Both the position numbers and the translations under genes were made by a program. 64,000 bases of DNA. Source: an uncultured Prevotellaceae bacterium (GTDB taxonomy: Bacteria > Bacteroidota > Bacteroidia > Bacteroidales > Bacteroidaceae). The stretch spans positions 62,001 through 126,000 of the forward strand of contig CAMVLT010000001.1 in assembly GCA_947168395.1 (NCBI GenBank), given 5' to 3'. The notes under the pieces are model-generated. The model was not told the origin of the DNA. It did no database searches and worked only from the letters and a program-made list of their open reading frames with translations. Shown one piece after another: positions 42,844 through 51,516 of the stretch (positions are counted from its first letter, which is position 1; every line of letters begins with the position of its first letter).

Positions 42844-43905
42844 TCAAGGTTTGTCTATCTGTAATAAAGCTTCCATGAAATACTCCATATATTTCTTCTC
42901 GCCGATAGATACACGCAAACAGGTTCCGAACTCTCCTACATTAGGATAAGACTTTATAAGGATTTTCTTCTCTGCTTTCATCCTATCCACAATTATCTGT
43001 GCATCTGTCCTTGTCTTGATAAAAAGGAAGTTACCGGCTTCGCCTTTATGTTCATATCCATTTTTATCGAGAGTCTTTATCAACCAACTACGCCCCTCAT
43101 TGAATTTATCTATCAAAGACTGCAATACCCCAGGAGTCTCTATGATTTTTTCTGCAATTCTCAATGCAAAAGCATTGGTATTATGAGGTGTACAAAGTTT
43201 TTGAACCATTTTAATTCCTTCTGGCCAACCAGCAACATATCCCAATCGACATCCTGCCATTGAGAACAGTTTCGAGAAGGTGCGTGTTACAAACACATGT
43301 TCATGATTCAAGGCGTAGTTAATGAAAGTACCAGGATAGAAATAGTGATATGCCTCATCGATCAGCACCGTAATCTGCTTATCGTTTGCCACGTCCATAA
43401 TCTGCTGAAATTCCTTTTCCGAATAAACATTACCCATTGGATTATTTGGGTTTAACAATATCAGCAATTGTGTATCGTCTGTCAGTTCTTTGATTATGTT
43501 GTCCACACTCATAGTTAAGTCTTCATTGTACGGTATCTTAACAAAGTTTCTACCATACATCTCAGAATATACCTGAAACATGAAATAACTTGGCACAACC
43601 CCGACAATACGACCTTCTGGTGAAGTAAATGCCTGAATAATGTATCTAATACCTTCTGCAGAGCCATTAACCAAACATAAATGCGAAATATCCGTGCCAA
43701 GAAACCTGGCCAATACATCAGTAAAATGCAAGGTTTCTGGATATTGTGCCACGAATTGAGGTGTCACATCCTTCAGTGCATCGTCAATAAACTCTTGTGG
43801 TAAACCACCAGGATTTTCATTAAGGTCAAGCCTCAGATAATCTTTACGTTCGTTCTGATCAAATATTCTATATAAATTCTCTATTTTAGGGTCTAAATAA
43901 TACAT
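42844..43905 (-). CDS. HisC-like PLP-dependent aminotransferase or decarboxylase
   Basis: 353 residues. Class I/II aminotransferase fold of the histidinol-phosphate/CobD type: LRLDLNENPGGLP at the start, LLNPNNPMG, VLIDEAYHYF and the PLP lysine in RTFSKLFSMAGCRLGYVAG (near residue 215). Related proteins beside capsule genes are reported to make serinol phosphate or ethanolamine phosphate; this gene's placement with a cytidylyltransferase and a CDP-polyol transferase suits that. True histidine synthesis is unlikely because no other his genes are nearby. Confidence 0.8.
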   Translation of the reverse strand: MYYLDPKIENLYRIFDQNERKDYLRLDLNENPGGLPQEFIDDALKDVTPQFVAQYPETLHFTDVLARFLGTDISHLCLVNGSAEGIRYIIQAFTSPEGRIVGVVPSYFMFQVYSEMYGRNFVKIPYNEDLTMSVDNIIKELTDDTQLLILLNPNNPMGNVYSEKEFQQIMDVANDKQITVLIDEAYHYFYPGTFINYALNHEHVFVTRTFSKLFSMAGCRLGYVAGWPEGIKMVQKLCTPHNTNAFALRIAEKIIETPGVLQSLIDKFNEGRSWLIKTLDKNGYEHKGEAGNFLFIKTRTDAQIIVDRMKAEKKILIKSYPNVGEFGTCLRVSIGEKKYMEYFMEALLQIDKP

Positions 43906-43930
43906 AACTTATACTATATTAAGCAATGAA

Positions 43931-45277
43931 TCAAATTTCATAAAAATTCTTTCTTTCTATAAACTGCTGCATCACCGATGCCATTTGAATGCTTTCCCTC
44001 CGGCGCAAACGAGCAGAGGAGAAGCGCTTGTTCAAAATACAACTGATAAACTCCTGAATTTCGTATCTCAGACCGTAGCCATCCCATTTATAGAAATACT
44101 TCTTGTTTTGGTTCTGATCTTCATAACGAAGTTCAAAATAATCCGTTAACCACCAGGGAGCTGGCACGTATGCATAACCCTTTGTACCAGAAACGACAAG
44201 GTTGCCTTCTGTCTTCACACCAAGTCCGACCTTGAAAGAACAGGTCGCATTTGGATATCTAAAGACACCTCTCGTATAAATGTCAACACCATTTTCCATA
44301 CGTGAATAAAGGTCAATGTTCTGATAGTCAATTCCCATCAGTTTGAAAATGGGCAGAAGTGGATAACTACCTTGTTCAAAAAGCGCGCCTCCACTCTGTT
44401 CACGGTCAAATTCGCGACCATTTTTGTCGAGTAGCTGCGATAGAGATGCCTCAATATCAACCACCTCACCAATAAGTCCTGACTTAATTAGCACCATCAA
44501 ATGATTAAAAGCAGGACAATGGGCGGTCTTATTTGCTTCCATCAAAATTACACCTTGCCGCTCAGCCAACAGATACAGTTCCTTAGCCTCATCGCCATTA
44601 AGAACCATCGGAGTTTCGCAAAGCACATGTTTCTTTCGTTCTAAAGCGTCTTTGATGTACTGATAATGAGACAAATGCGGAGTGGCGACATATACTGCAT
44701 CAACTGCTTCATAAAACTTTTCCAAATCCTCATAAGCAGCAATTTCACTATTACAATTAGTTATTAACGACTTTGCGGCATCAGGGTTGATGTCGTAGGC
44801 AGCACATACATCGATTCCATTCACGACATCGGCCTCAAAAGGGAATCTTCTGGCTACCCTACCACATCCAATAATGCCAACCCGAATCACTTCCTGGCTC
44901 TCATTTCGCAGTTGTGTACTACTGATGCCTTCAGTTCGTGGCAGATAGACTACCTCGCAATAATCTTTCAGATAGTCAAACTTACCTTCCCAGTCGGAAC
45001 CGATGGCAAAAATATCGACATCATATTTCTGGATATCATCAATTTTCTGACCTATATAGTCTTCAATGATGATTTGGTCAGCATAGCCTGTTGCCTTGAC
45101 TGCCTCTACTCGCTCCAGAACATTATTACGGACATTCAGTTTTCCCCGGTCACGGTCAAAACTGTCGTTGGTGACACCTACTATCAGATAGTCACCCAAT
45201 TCCTTTGCCCGTCGCAACAGATTAATATGCCCTTGATGCAGCAGGTCGTATGTTCCGTATGTGATGACTTTCTTCAT
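43931..45277 (-). CDS. TagD-like cytidylyltransferase fused to Gfo/Idh/MocA oxidoreductase
   Basis: 448 residues. Residues 1-128 are a glycerol-3-phosphate cytidylyltransferase domain: GTYDLLHQGHINLLRRA with the HxGH motif (residues 14-17) and the closing RTEGISSTQLR. From residue 131 a Gfo/Idh/MocA dehydrogenase follows: VGIIGCGRVARR nucleotide-binding turn, then VYVATPHLSHYQYIKDAL, LCETPMVLN and the C-terminal domain. The fusion suggests one chain that reduces or oxidises a triose- or sugar-like substrate and charges the product with CMP. The PLP gene follows within 25 bases. Confidence 0.88.
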   Translation of the reverse strand: MKKVITYGTYDLLHQGHINLLRRAKELGDYLIVGVTNDSFDRDRGKLNVRNNVLERVEAVKATGYADQIIIEDYIGQKIDDIQKYDVDIFAIGSDWEGKFDYLKDYCEVVYLPRTEGISSTQLRNESQEVIRVGIIGCGRVARRFPFEADVVNGIDVCAAYDINPDAAKSLITNCNSEIAAYEDLEKFYEAVDAVYVATPHLSHYQYIKDALERKKHVLCETPMVLNGDEAKELYLLAERQGVILMEANKTAHCPAFNHLMVLIKSGLIGEVVDIEASLSQLLDKNGREFDREQSGGALFEQGSYPLLPIFKLMGIDYQNIDLYSRMENGVDIYTRGVFRYPNATCSFKVGLGVKTEGNLVVSGTKGYAYVPAPWWLTDYFELRYEDQNQNKKYFYKWDGYGLRYEIQEFISCILNKRFSSARLRRRESIQMASVMQQFIERKNFYEI

Positions 45278-45296
45278 ATTATAACAATTGCAAGAT

Positions 45297-45905
45297 TTAC
45301 AATCTCTTTAGGCTCGGCCTAAATTTGGAATTTGGAGTAAAGAAAATCTTAGAAATATATTTGGATAGATTGAACATAAACTTCAGATACCAGTCTGGGA
45401 AAGGACAACCATCTTCCCACCTTAGCATAGTAACTGAATAATATTCATACTCTTCAGCATTTGGTCTAAACATTACAAGTTTATATCCGTATTTCAAATT
45501 TAGCTTGATAACAACCTTATTCTTTTCAGATGTATGAAATTGGAAAACCTTAACACCACTTTCCCTAATAGATTTATCTCTTAGCTCCGCTATTCCAAAA
45601 TACACATCAGTACCTTGATATTCTGGCCTTATACCGTCCAAACAATAATATACGGTTTTCCCCCATCTATACCATTTTTTAAGATTACGAATTCTATAGC
45701 TTCCGGTACCAATCACTTTTCCATCACGTAGAGCGATGAAACATTTCCCATTCTCCAATTCTTTTTCTATTTCCTCTGGCGTAATGTCAGCAAACGGCAT
45801 ATGAAAGCCTCTCTTATCATTCACAATATTTGCATCGTGAATACAATCACACACATCTTTCCATGGGACCCAGTCGGGTTTCTCCATAAATTGAATTTCA
45901 CTCAT
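45297..45905 (-). CDS. GNAT-family acetyltransferase
   Basis: 202 residues. The pattern CFIALRDGKVIGTGSYRIRN, YCLDGIRPEYQGTDVYFGIAE (the GNAT acetyl-CoA-binding R-x-x-G region is atypical) and VFQFHTSEKNKVVIKLNLKYGYKLVMF matches the GNAT fold. It could N-acylate an aminosugar of the repeat unit. It lies between the Fe-S protein and the fusion gene. Confidence 0.7.
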   Translation of the reverse strand: MSEIQFMEKPDWVPWKDVCDCIHDANIVNDKRGFHMPFADITPEEIEKELENGKCFIALRDGKVIGTGSYRIRNLKKWYRWGKTVYYCLDGIRPEYQGTDVYFGIAELRDKSIRESGVKVFQFHTSEKNKVVIKLNLKYGYKLVMFRPNAEEYEYYSVTMLRWEDGCPFPDWYLKFMFNLSKYISKIFFTPNSKFRPSLKRL

Positions 45906-45942
45906 AACATATATTATTGCAACTCTATACAGTCTACTTACC

Positions 45943-47109
45943 TTACTGTTTCCTGAGAATTCTCAATATCCATTGGGGTAAAGCCCTTTTTACTCGACTT
46001 TTAAAATACTTATCAATAGTAATTAGCCTATACGCTCTTTCTCCCACAATCGGAAACATTTTCCTAAACCATCTTTTCCTACGTGAAAGAGGAGTAGGCC
46101 AATTTAGTTGACCATTTCCTTTAGCCGCTTCTTTCACAGTTCGCTCATATAAATGAGTCTTAGAACTTATACCTTCAACTATTTTTTTGCCACATTCCGT
46201 TGATGGAAGGACAACAGAGCAACCATAGGGACGAGCGGGGATATTTGCAGACGATATATCTTTACCTAAACCCCAGAAATCACCAATAGTTATATCAGAA
46301 GCCCTCTGCAGGCATGCAAATCTACATTTGTAACAACTGCCACGATAGGTATAACCATCCAAAAAAGTATCCAAATACCATTCATCATATCGACGGGGAC
46401 GTGGAATATGACGACGGCTATATACTTCTTTACCATCTGCTTCCACTTTAAGACAAACATAATACCCATCACGGAAAATCACATTACTATAATGAGGATA
46501 ACTGGCTACCCTCTCAACATGTCTCTTTAGAATCTCCAATGATGGCACACCATGACAAATCAAATCAACTAATATCAAATTGTCAGGCTGATCCTTAAAC
46601 ATCTTTTTTACAGCTGCTACCTGACAGGGAGTTCCAGTGAACAAAGTCATGCGTCCACTTCTTACATCCTCTTTCAACAGGGGATAGACATCAGCCATAT
46701 TGCTTTGAACGTATTTGGAGCCCTTCAATTTCGCCAAATCAGAAATGGTGTCAACCCTGATATGTTTTACCTCAATATCTGGGAGCATTGAACAGCCATA
46801 GACTACTCCTCCGTTTTCTATCACATATTGTGATATCACAGAAGCAACGCCACCAGATGCACTCGACTTATAATCATTCTCATCCTTACTCCAAGCGGCA
46901 TAAGCTGCAAAGGGTTCTCTTTGCTCTACAGGATTCAAAACAGGGCATTTCTTCTGGCATAGGCCACAATCAATACAGGCTTCTGTATCAACTATGGGAT
47001 AAAGATGTCCAAAACTATCACGCTTAGACATACTTATGCAACCCTTGGTACAACTAAAAGCACATAAGCCACAGCCTGTACACTTATCAAAATCACATAC
47101 GCTCTCCAT
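45943..47109 (-). CDS. Fe-S F420H2 dehydrogenase-like protein (FrhB type)
   Basis: 388 residues. Two ferredoxin-type 4Fe-4S motifs at the start, CTGCGLCAFSCTKGCI and CIDCGLCQKKCP, then the coenzyme F420 hydrogenase beta-subunit domains (ASGGVASVISQYVI, FTGTPCQVAAVK, DLICHGVPS, FRDGYYVCLK, CYKCRFACLQRASDITIGDFWG). Such proteins often sit beside pyruvyltransferase genes in surface-polysaccharide clusters; the physiological cofactor in Bacteroidota is not F420. The pyruvyltransferase follows upstream by 34 bases. Confidence 0.88.
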   Translation of the reverse strand: MESVCDFDKCTGCGLCAFSCTKGCISMSKRDSFGHLYPIVDTEACIDCGLCQKKCPVLNPVEQREPFAAYAAWSKDENDYKSSASGGVASVISQYVIENGGVVYGCSMLPDIEVKHIRVDTISDLAKLKGSKYVQSNMADVYPLLKEDVRSGRMTLFTGTPCQVAAVKKMFKDQPDNLILVDLICHGVPSLEILKRHVERVASYPHYSNVIFRDGYYVCLKVEADGKEVYSRRHIPRPRRYDEWYLDTFLDGYTYRGSCYKCRFACLQRASDITIGDFWGLGKDISSANIPARPYGCSVVLPSTECGKKIVEGISSKTHLYERTVKEAAKGNGQLNWPTPLSRRKRWFRKMFPIVGERAYRLITIDKYFKSRVKRALPQWILRILRKQ

Positions 47110-47143
47110 ACTGTATCCAGCTATCCACGTAAGTTATCGAACA

Positions 47144-48241
47144 TCACTCTTTCAGTAAAGATGATTTCAACCATTCTTGACTCTCCATCCTCCGGTCTTC
47201 CAACCGGACATTAACAGAATTCCAGTCAATTGTATTTGTCAAATCTATCTCATCTGCATTTTTGAGCACACGGTTTTGAAGGCCAAACAACTCCAATATA
47301 CTATATATTCTTGACCCGTTTATGGTGACAGTAGTATAGAAATCTTTGTTAGCGTTAATAGAAAAAGCACAACCATGAAAGCTATCAGTTACTACATATT
47401 TTGCATTCATCAAATAGCCTAACCATGTATCTGCACTCGGATGTGGCATCCTTCGGGCTGATGGCACATGCTTACGCAAATCGCCATGAGACTCTATAAT
47501 CGGGAGCCCCGTCATCTCAGATAGTTTTTCCGTTACGGCCCGCAACAACGGTGATTTGATGATGCAATATTCAAAGATATAGTCCTCAGAAATCTTGGGT
47601 TTTCTCGCTATTTTAGCCCAATCCGTTTTATCCAACAGGAATGTCGGATCCAAAGACCAATGCACAGGAACATCTACTATTTCTTGAATCATAGAGACAG
47701 CCTGCTTCTCACGAACTCCAATAAACGAGAAATCTGACAGCAATTCTTTTATTTGTCCTTTAGTTTTTTCAGGCCACACATCATTACCAACAGATGGGCC
47801 GTATGCACCTTTACGTTTGCTCTTAACAAAATCAAGAAAAAACAACTTATTAAAAGTGTCAGATCCTCTGACGTTTAGGTTCCACATTTGGTCACTACCT
47901 ATAATTATCCAGTCATACCTTTCAGTTGCAGACGAATATTCTTCCCGCCTTAAAGGTTTATCAGGATACTTTACTATACTCTTTTTTTGGAAGCTACAAT
48001 AATTATACGACTTTATCCCAAGATAGACTCTGACAAGCCATGAGAAGAAACCGTAAAAATTTGAATAATAGTGATTTATAGGAGCATTAACACAATCTCT
48101 TGTTTTGTTTAACATATTCAGTATTTCAGCCTCACAATGGGGTATACTATTGATATACCGCTGCAATGCATAGGCTTGAAAAGCAGTCCCGGGGTTAGGA
48201 TAGTAAAACCAAGTTACAATTCCAATCTTTTGATTCTGCAT
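47144..48241 (-). CDS. Polysaccharide pyruvyltransferase
   Basis: 365 residues. Motifs of the PF04230 family: IGSDQMWNLNVRG near residue 120, the substrate loop WSLDPTFLLDK, YVVTDSFHGCAFSINANK (the conserved DSFHG) and a GSRIYSILELFGL C-terminal helix. It would attach a pyruvate ketal to a sugar from phosphoenolpyruvate. With the Fe-S protein downstream it forms a pair widespread in capsule loci. Confidence 0.88.
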   Translation of the reverse strand: MQNQKIGIVTWFYYPNPGTAFQAYALQRYINSIPHCEAEILNMLNKTRDCVNAPINHYYSNFYGFFSWLVRVYLGIKSYNYCSFQKKSIVKYPDKPLRREEYSSATERYDWIIIGSDQMWNLNVRGSDTFNKLFFLDFVKSKRKGAYGPSVGNDVWPEKTKGQIKELLSDFSFIGVREKQAVSMIQEIVDVPVHWSLDPTFLLDKTDWAKIARKPKISEDYIFEYCIIKSPLLRAVTEKLSEMTGLPIIESHGDLRKHVPSARRMPHPSADTWLGYLMNAKYVVTDSFHGCAFSINANKDFYTTVTINGSRIYSILELFGLQNRVLKNADEIDLTNTIDWNSVNVRLEDRRMESQEWLKSSLLKE

Positions 48242-48292
48242 CCGTTATAACGTTTATTCTAAAAAGACTTAGCTTTATGTTACAGACTTCAA

Positions 48293-48460
48293 TTAGCTGA
48301 CGATCCACTCCACAGGCGTCCATGTGTCTTTGTCGAATCTCACGCCAACCTTGACAACCCTCCGCCCATCACTCTGATAGGGGATGGCATAGCCACGCCT
48401 ATCTATCTGTTCAAGTGCCTCCTGTGCCGATCCATTAACCTTTAGCTCAAAGACATACAG
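48293..48460 (-). pseudogene. C-terminal relic of an AAA-ATPase/PDDEXK protein
   Basis: The frame encodes LYVFELKVNGSAQEALEQID and RRGYAIPYQSDGRRVVKVGV to a stop at 48293, related to the last 57 residues of the intact gene at 48471. Its truncated upstream edge coincides with a CAGATCTCACAGATT repeat (48458-48472), the repeat family found around the GxxExxY gene. A tandem copy appears to have been cut at that repeat. Confidence 0.8.
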
Positions 48461-48470
48461 ATCTCACAGA

Positions 48471-50024
48471 TTAACTATCTACCAACCATTTTTCTATGTT
48501 ACGCGTCTGGGTAGAGAAGTTCAGTCCAATCTTTATGATGTGTCTGTCCTCTGGGTTAAATGGAAGAACATACGATTTATCGTTAATCTGCCTTATGGCA
48601 TCTTCTGCCGTCCCATCTAATTTGAACTCAAAAACATAGACATAATCGGCAGTTTTAAGCACCATGTCGATTCGTCCTTCACTGGTATGATATTCTGCCT
48701 GAACATAAAAGCCCAGTAACTTGGAAAGAATGAAAAGTACATTCTGATAATGGTTTTCCAAATCTCGAACAAGGTCATAGGGAATATCGGCAAAGAAGCT
48801 CTTTAGTCTGTTCAGGAATTTTTCAGTTTCACCAGCCTCTACTTCAAGTACGAACTGAGCTATCTGGAAAGGTGCCTCAACCTCATTAAACGGTGTATAG
48901 TATGGTATCAGATACTTCAAGAATTCTTCTTCCACCTCTTCATTTGGGAACCCAAGCCGATACAGTTTAAAACGAGAATCATAGCCTTTAATTGTCAAGT
49001 AGCCACTTTGATAGATGAAGGGGATGGGACTGGCGGATGTTATGTCTAAACTATTCAGGACTTCGGCTGTAGTCTGTTCGTTTGCCATCCGCTCAAGGTT
49101 ATAATTACTGATTTTCAGCAATTCCACAAGATAGGAAGGTGTACCTGTCTCAAACCAGTAACTGCCAAAACGCATCGTATAAAAGGTATTCAACAGACTA
49201 TACGGGTTATAGACACCTGGGGATTCCTCTGTGAAGTGATACCCGTCATACATGCTCCGAAGTTTATTTCGTACTTCATCAACTGACATCTGGTTCTGAA
49301 CAGCCATTTGTTCAATATATGGCATAAAGAAACCGTCAAGTTCCTCATTAGTGATGCCGCATATATTGTAGTATTGCCAATTCATCGACAGGTCTGTCAG
49401 GTTGTTTAAATCACTGAATATACTGACTTTACCAAACTTTGTAACTCCCGTCAAGAATGCGAAGCGAATATACTGATCGTCTGACTTCAATGCCCCATAG
49501 AATGCCTTGAGCATTTTACGGTAGTCATCCTGCAATGCCTCGTTCCCTATAGTCTGCAATAGAGGCTTGTCGTACTCATCAACCAAAATAACGACACGTT
49601 CACCGGTTATTTTGCAGGCACGTTTGATTATACCTTCAAAACGCAGAGGTAGGGACTTTTCCGTAGGATTACTACCATACGATTGCTCCCATTCACAGAG
49701 CACTGCGTCCAATTTGTTTCGCAGAGCATCAGGATTTTCATAATCTTCGGTATTGAGGTCAAGATGAAGTATCGGGTATTGTTTCCACTCCCTTTCCTGT
49801 TCAGCGATGGCTAACCCTTCGAACAAGTCCTTCCTTCCATTAAAATAGGCATGGAGTGTTGACAACAAAAGACTCTTACCAAATCGGCGAGGGCGAGACA
49901 AAAAATAATAGCTTCCAGTATTCACCAATTGAGAGATGATGGAAGTCTTGTCTACGTAAAGGTATCCACCTTGACGTATCTTCTCAAAACCCTGGATTCC
50001 TAATGGAAGATTCTGATAATTCAT
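48471..50024 (-). CDS. AAA-ATPase-like protein with PDDEXK nuclease domain
   Basis: 517 residues from MNYQNLPLGIQGFEKIRQGG; a GTG at 50054 is possible but overlaps the KASIII stop. PF09820-type AAA domain: DKTSIISQLVN, YYFLSRPRRFGKSLLLSTL (Walker A), then VVILVDEYDKPLL (Walker B). C-terminal PDDEXK_9-type domain: GRIDMVLKTADYVYVFEFKLDG (Asp and Glu-x-Lys). Common and often multi-copy in Bacteroidota; role unknown, possibly mobile. It separates the acyl genes from the pyruvyltransferase. Confidence 0.85.
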   Translation of the reverse strand: MNYQNLPLGIQGFEKIRQGGYLYVDKTSIISQLVNTGSYYFLSRPRRFGKSLLLSTLHAYFNGRKDLFEGLAIAEQEREWKQYPILHLDLNTEDYENPDALRNKLDAVLCEWEQSYGSNPTEKSLPLRFEGIIKRACKITGERVVILVDEYDKPLLQTIGNEALQDDYRKMLKAFYGALKSDDQYIRFAFLTGVTKFGKVSIFSDLNNLTDLSMNWQYYNICGITNEELDGFFMPYIEQMAVQNQMSVDEVRNKLRSMYDGYHFTEESPGVYNPYSLLNTFYTMRFGSYWFETGTPSYLVELLKISNYNLERMANEQTTAEVLNSLDITSASPIPFIYQSGYLTIKGYDSRFKLYRLGFPNEEVEEEFLKYLIPYYTPFNEVEAPFQIAQFVLEVEAGETEKFLNRLKSFFADIPYDLVRDLENHYQNVLFILSKLLGFYVQAEYHTSEGRIDMVLKTADYVYVFEFKLDGTAEDAIRQINDKSYVLPFNPEDRHIIKIGLNFSTQTRNIEKWLVDS

Positions 50025-50050
50025 CGTCAACTGTTTCGTTTTTCTTAATA

Positions 50051-51109
50051 TCACAGCACCATCATATCCGGCACTATCATTGGCTTGGTTTTCAGCAGCA
50101 TGGTGCCCCAGCTGAGACCTAAGCCGAAAGAGGAGCCGAGGATTGTCGTTTCCTCTGTTCTTAACCTGTCGGCAATCCTTGTCACCATCAGTGACGGAAT
50201 GGAAGCACCGCCAAGATTTCCGAATTCTTCCAAATTATAGGGGACCTTTTCCAAGGGCAGTCTCAACTTCTTCACCACACGGTCAACAATCATCTTGTTG
50301 GCCTGATGTATCAGGAAATAGTCGATGTCTGTGTTACGGTCTATTTGATAGTCTTCCAGGAACTGTTCCACAGACTTGGGGGGACGGCTGATGGCAAACG
50401 AGAATACATTCATGCCGTTGATCATTGTATGATAAGGAGCACGGACTATACCATTGCCAAAGTCCTCATATATAAAGGACTCTGGTGTTGCCGGATGTCG
50501 GAATCCACCATGTGGGGTCATCAACGCCTCAGAACCTTTTCCGAAAGTATGGAAATCAATGATGATGTCATGGGCAGTTTCGTCATATTCCAAAGCGAGT
50601 GCTGTTCCACCGTCACCGAAAAGGGGAACGCGGCTCTTATCCTTCATAGACCCCATCCGCAAAGCGGTATCACCGACAAGGAGCAGGGCACGCTTGATTT
50701 GTCCTGTGGTCAGCAGATTGCCTGCCACGACGATGGCATACATACAACCGCAACACCCCATGGGAATGTCCACACAGAAACAGTCTTCACTGAGTCCCAT
50801 ACGGTCCTGTAGCAAACAAGAGGTAGGAGGGGTACGGTAATCACCTGTAACGGATTCAAAAATCAGTGCATCGATACTATCCTTCTCCCAGCCCAGCTCT
50901 GCCAATAGCTTTTCCCCAGCCGCCTGACACATATCTGATGCACACATCGTATCAGGAGCTATGTGGCGTGACTTGATGCCGACAGTCTTATCGAACACAT
51001 CGGCCTCCTCCTGAGTAAAGAGGTCAATATCAGCAGTCTTCACAGTATGTTCCGGCACCGCCATCGACACACCAGCAATATTAACGTTCTTTATTTCCCA
51101 CTTTGCCAT
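50051..51109 (-). CDS. KASIII-like protein (KAS-C)
   Basis: 352 residues from MAKWEIKNVNIAGVSMAVP (ATG at 51109). The three KASIII residues are present: Cys near 119 in IPMGCCGCMYA, His near 264 in FLIHQANKMI and Asn near 297 in EFGNLGGASIPS. The family condenses a starter acyl group with malonyl-ACP or, in some sugar-tailoring homologues, transfers an acyl group to a sugar. It is more divergent from KAS-A and KAS-B than they are from each other. It follows ACP-C in transcription, separated by 80 bases of repeat. Confidence 0.88.
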   Translation of the reverse strand: MAKWEIKNVNIAGVSMAVPEHTVKTADIDLFTQEEADVFDKTVGIKSRHIAPDTMCASDMCQAAGEKLLAELGWEKDSIDALIFESVTGDYRTPPTSCLLQDRMGLSEDCFCVDIPMGCCGCMYAIVVAGNLLTTGQIKRALLLVGDTALRMGSMKDKSRVPLFGDGGTALALEYDETAHDIIIDFHTFGKGSEALMTPHGGFRHPATPESFIYEDFGNGIVRAPYHTMINGMNVFSFAISRPPKSVEQFLEDYQIDRNTDIDYFLIHQANKMIVDRVVKKLRLPLEKVPYNLEEFGNLGGASIPSLMVTRIADRLRTEETTILGSSFGLGLSWGTMLLKTKPMIVPDMMVL

Positions 51110-51125
51110 TTTCAAATTTGTTTCT

Positions 51126-51187
51126 CACACAGAAAGCACAGAAAGCACAGAATTTTTATTTCCGTGATTTCCGTGATTTCCGTGTGA
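51126..51187. repeat. GAAAGCACA / ATTTCCGTG repeats
   Basis: Two CACAGAAAG units then three ATTTCCGTG units lie between the KAS-C and ACP-C genes. They belong to the interspersed CACAGA-type repeats around 51457 and 53330. Confidence 0.7.
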
Positions 51188-51189
51188 CA

Positions 51190-51429
51190 TTATAGATTAA
51201 CCTCGTATTTAGCAAGGATCTCCTTACCTTTGGCATAAGAAGTCAGATCCATGATGTCCTCGGGGTCGAACATGATGTCGAAGGCTTCCTCGAACTGAGC
51301 CACAAGGCTCAGTTGGTGAACGGAATCCCATTCCTCTACCGTTTCCTTACCATAGCCATCGTTTAAATCTTCCACGTTGGCACCAAAAACTTCTACAAAT
51401 GCGTTGTTGTATTTCTCTAAATTTTCCAT
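51190..51429 (-). CDS. Acyl carrier protein (ACP-C)
   Basis: 79 residues, acidic and helical. The phosphopantetheine site is in EEWDSVHQL (Ser36 in D-S), with the usual helices around it and EDIMDLTSYAKGKEILAKY at the end. It carries acyl groups as thioesters. It is unlike ACP-A and ACP-B in sequence, so it probably partners KAS-C and the ligase on either side. Confidence 0.88.
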   Translation of the reverse strand: MENLEKYNNAFVEVFGANVEDLNDGYGKETVEEWDSVHQLSLVAQFEEAFDIMFDPEDIMDLTSYAKGKEILAKYEVNL

Positions 51430-51456
51430 TTTTTATTACACTGATTTATTATTTGT

Positions 51457-51516
51457 CACACAGATCTCACTAATCTCACAGAAATTGCAATCTGTGTGAT
51501 CTGTGAGATCTGTGTG
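51457..51516. repeat. Inverted CACACAGATCTCAC repeat
   Basis: CACACAGATCTCAC (51457-51470) is exactly complementary to GTGAGATCTGTGTG (51503-51516). The latter touches the ligase stop at 51517. Possible terminator or transcription attenuator between ligase and ACP-C, or simply repeat debris. Confidence 0.75.

Noticed and set aside
42844..43905. hisC of histidine biosynthesis
   Set aside because: No other his gene is nearby and the context is CDP-polyol and glycan genes.
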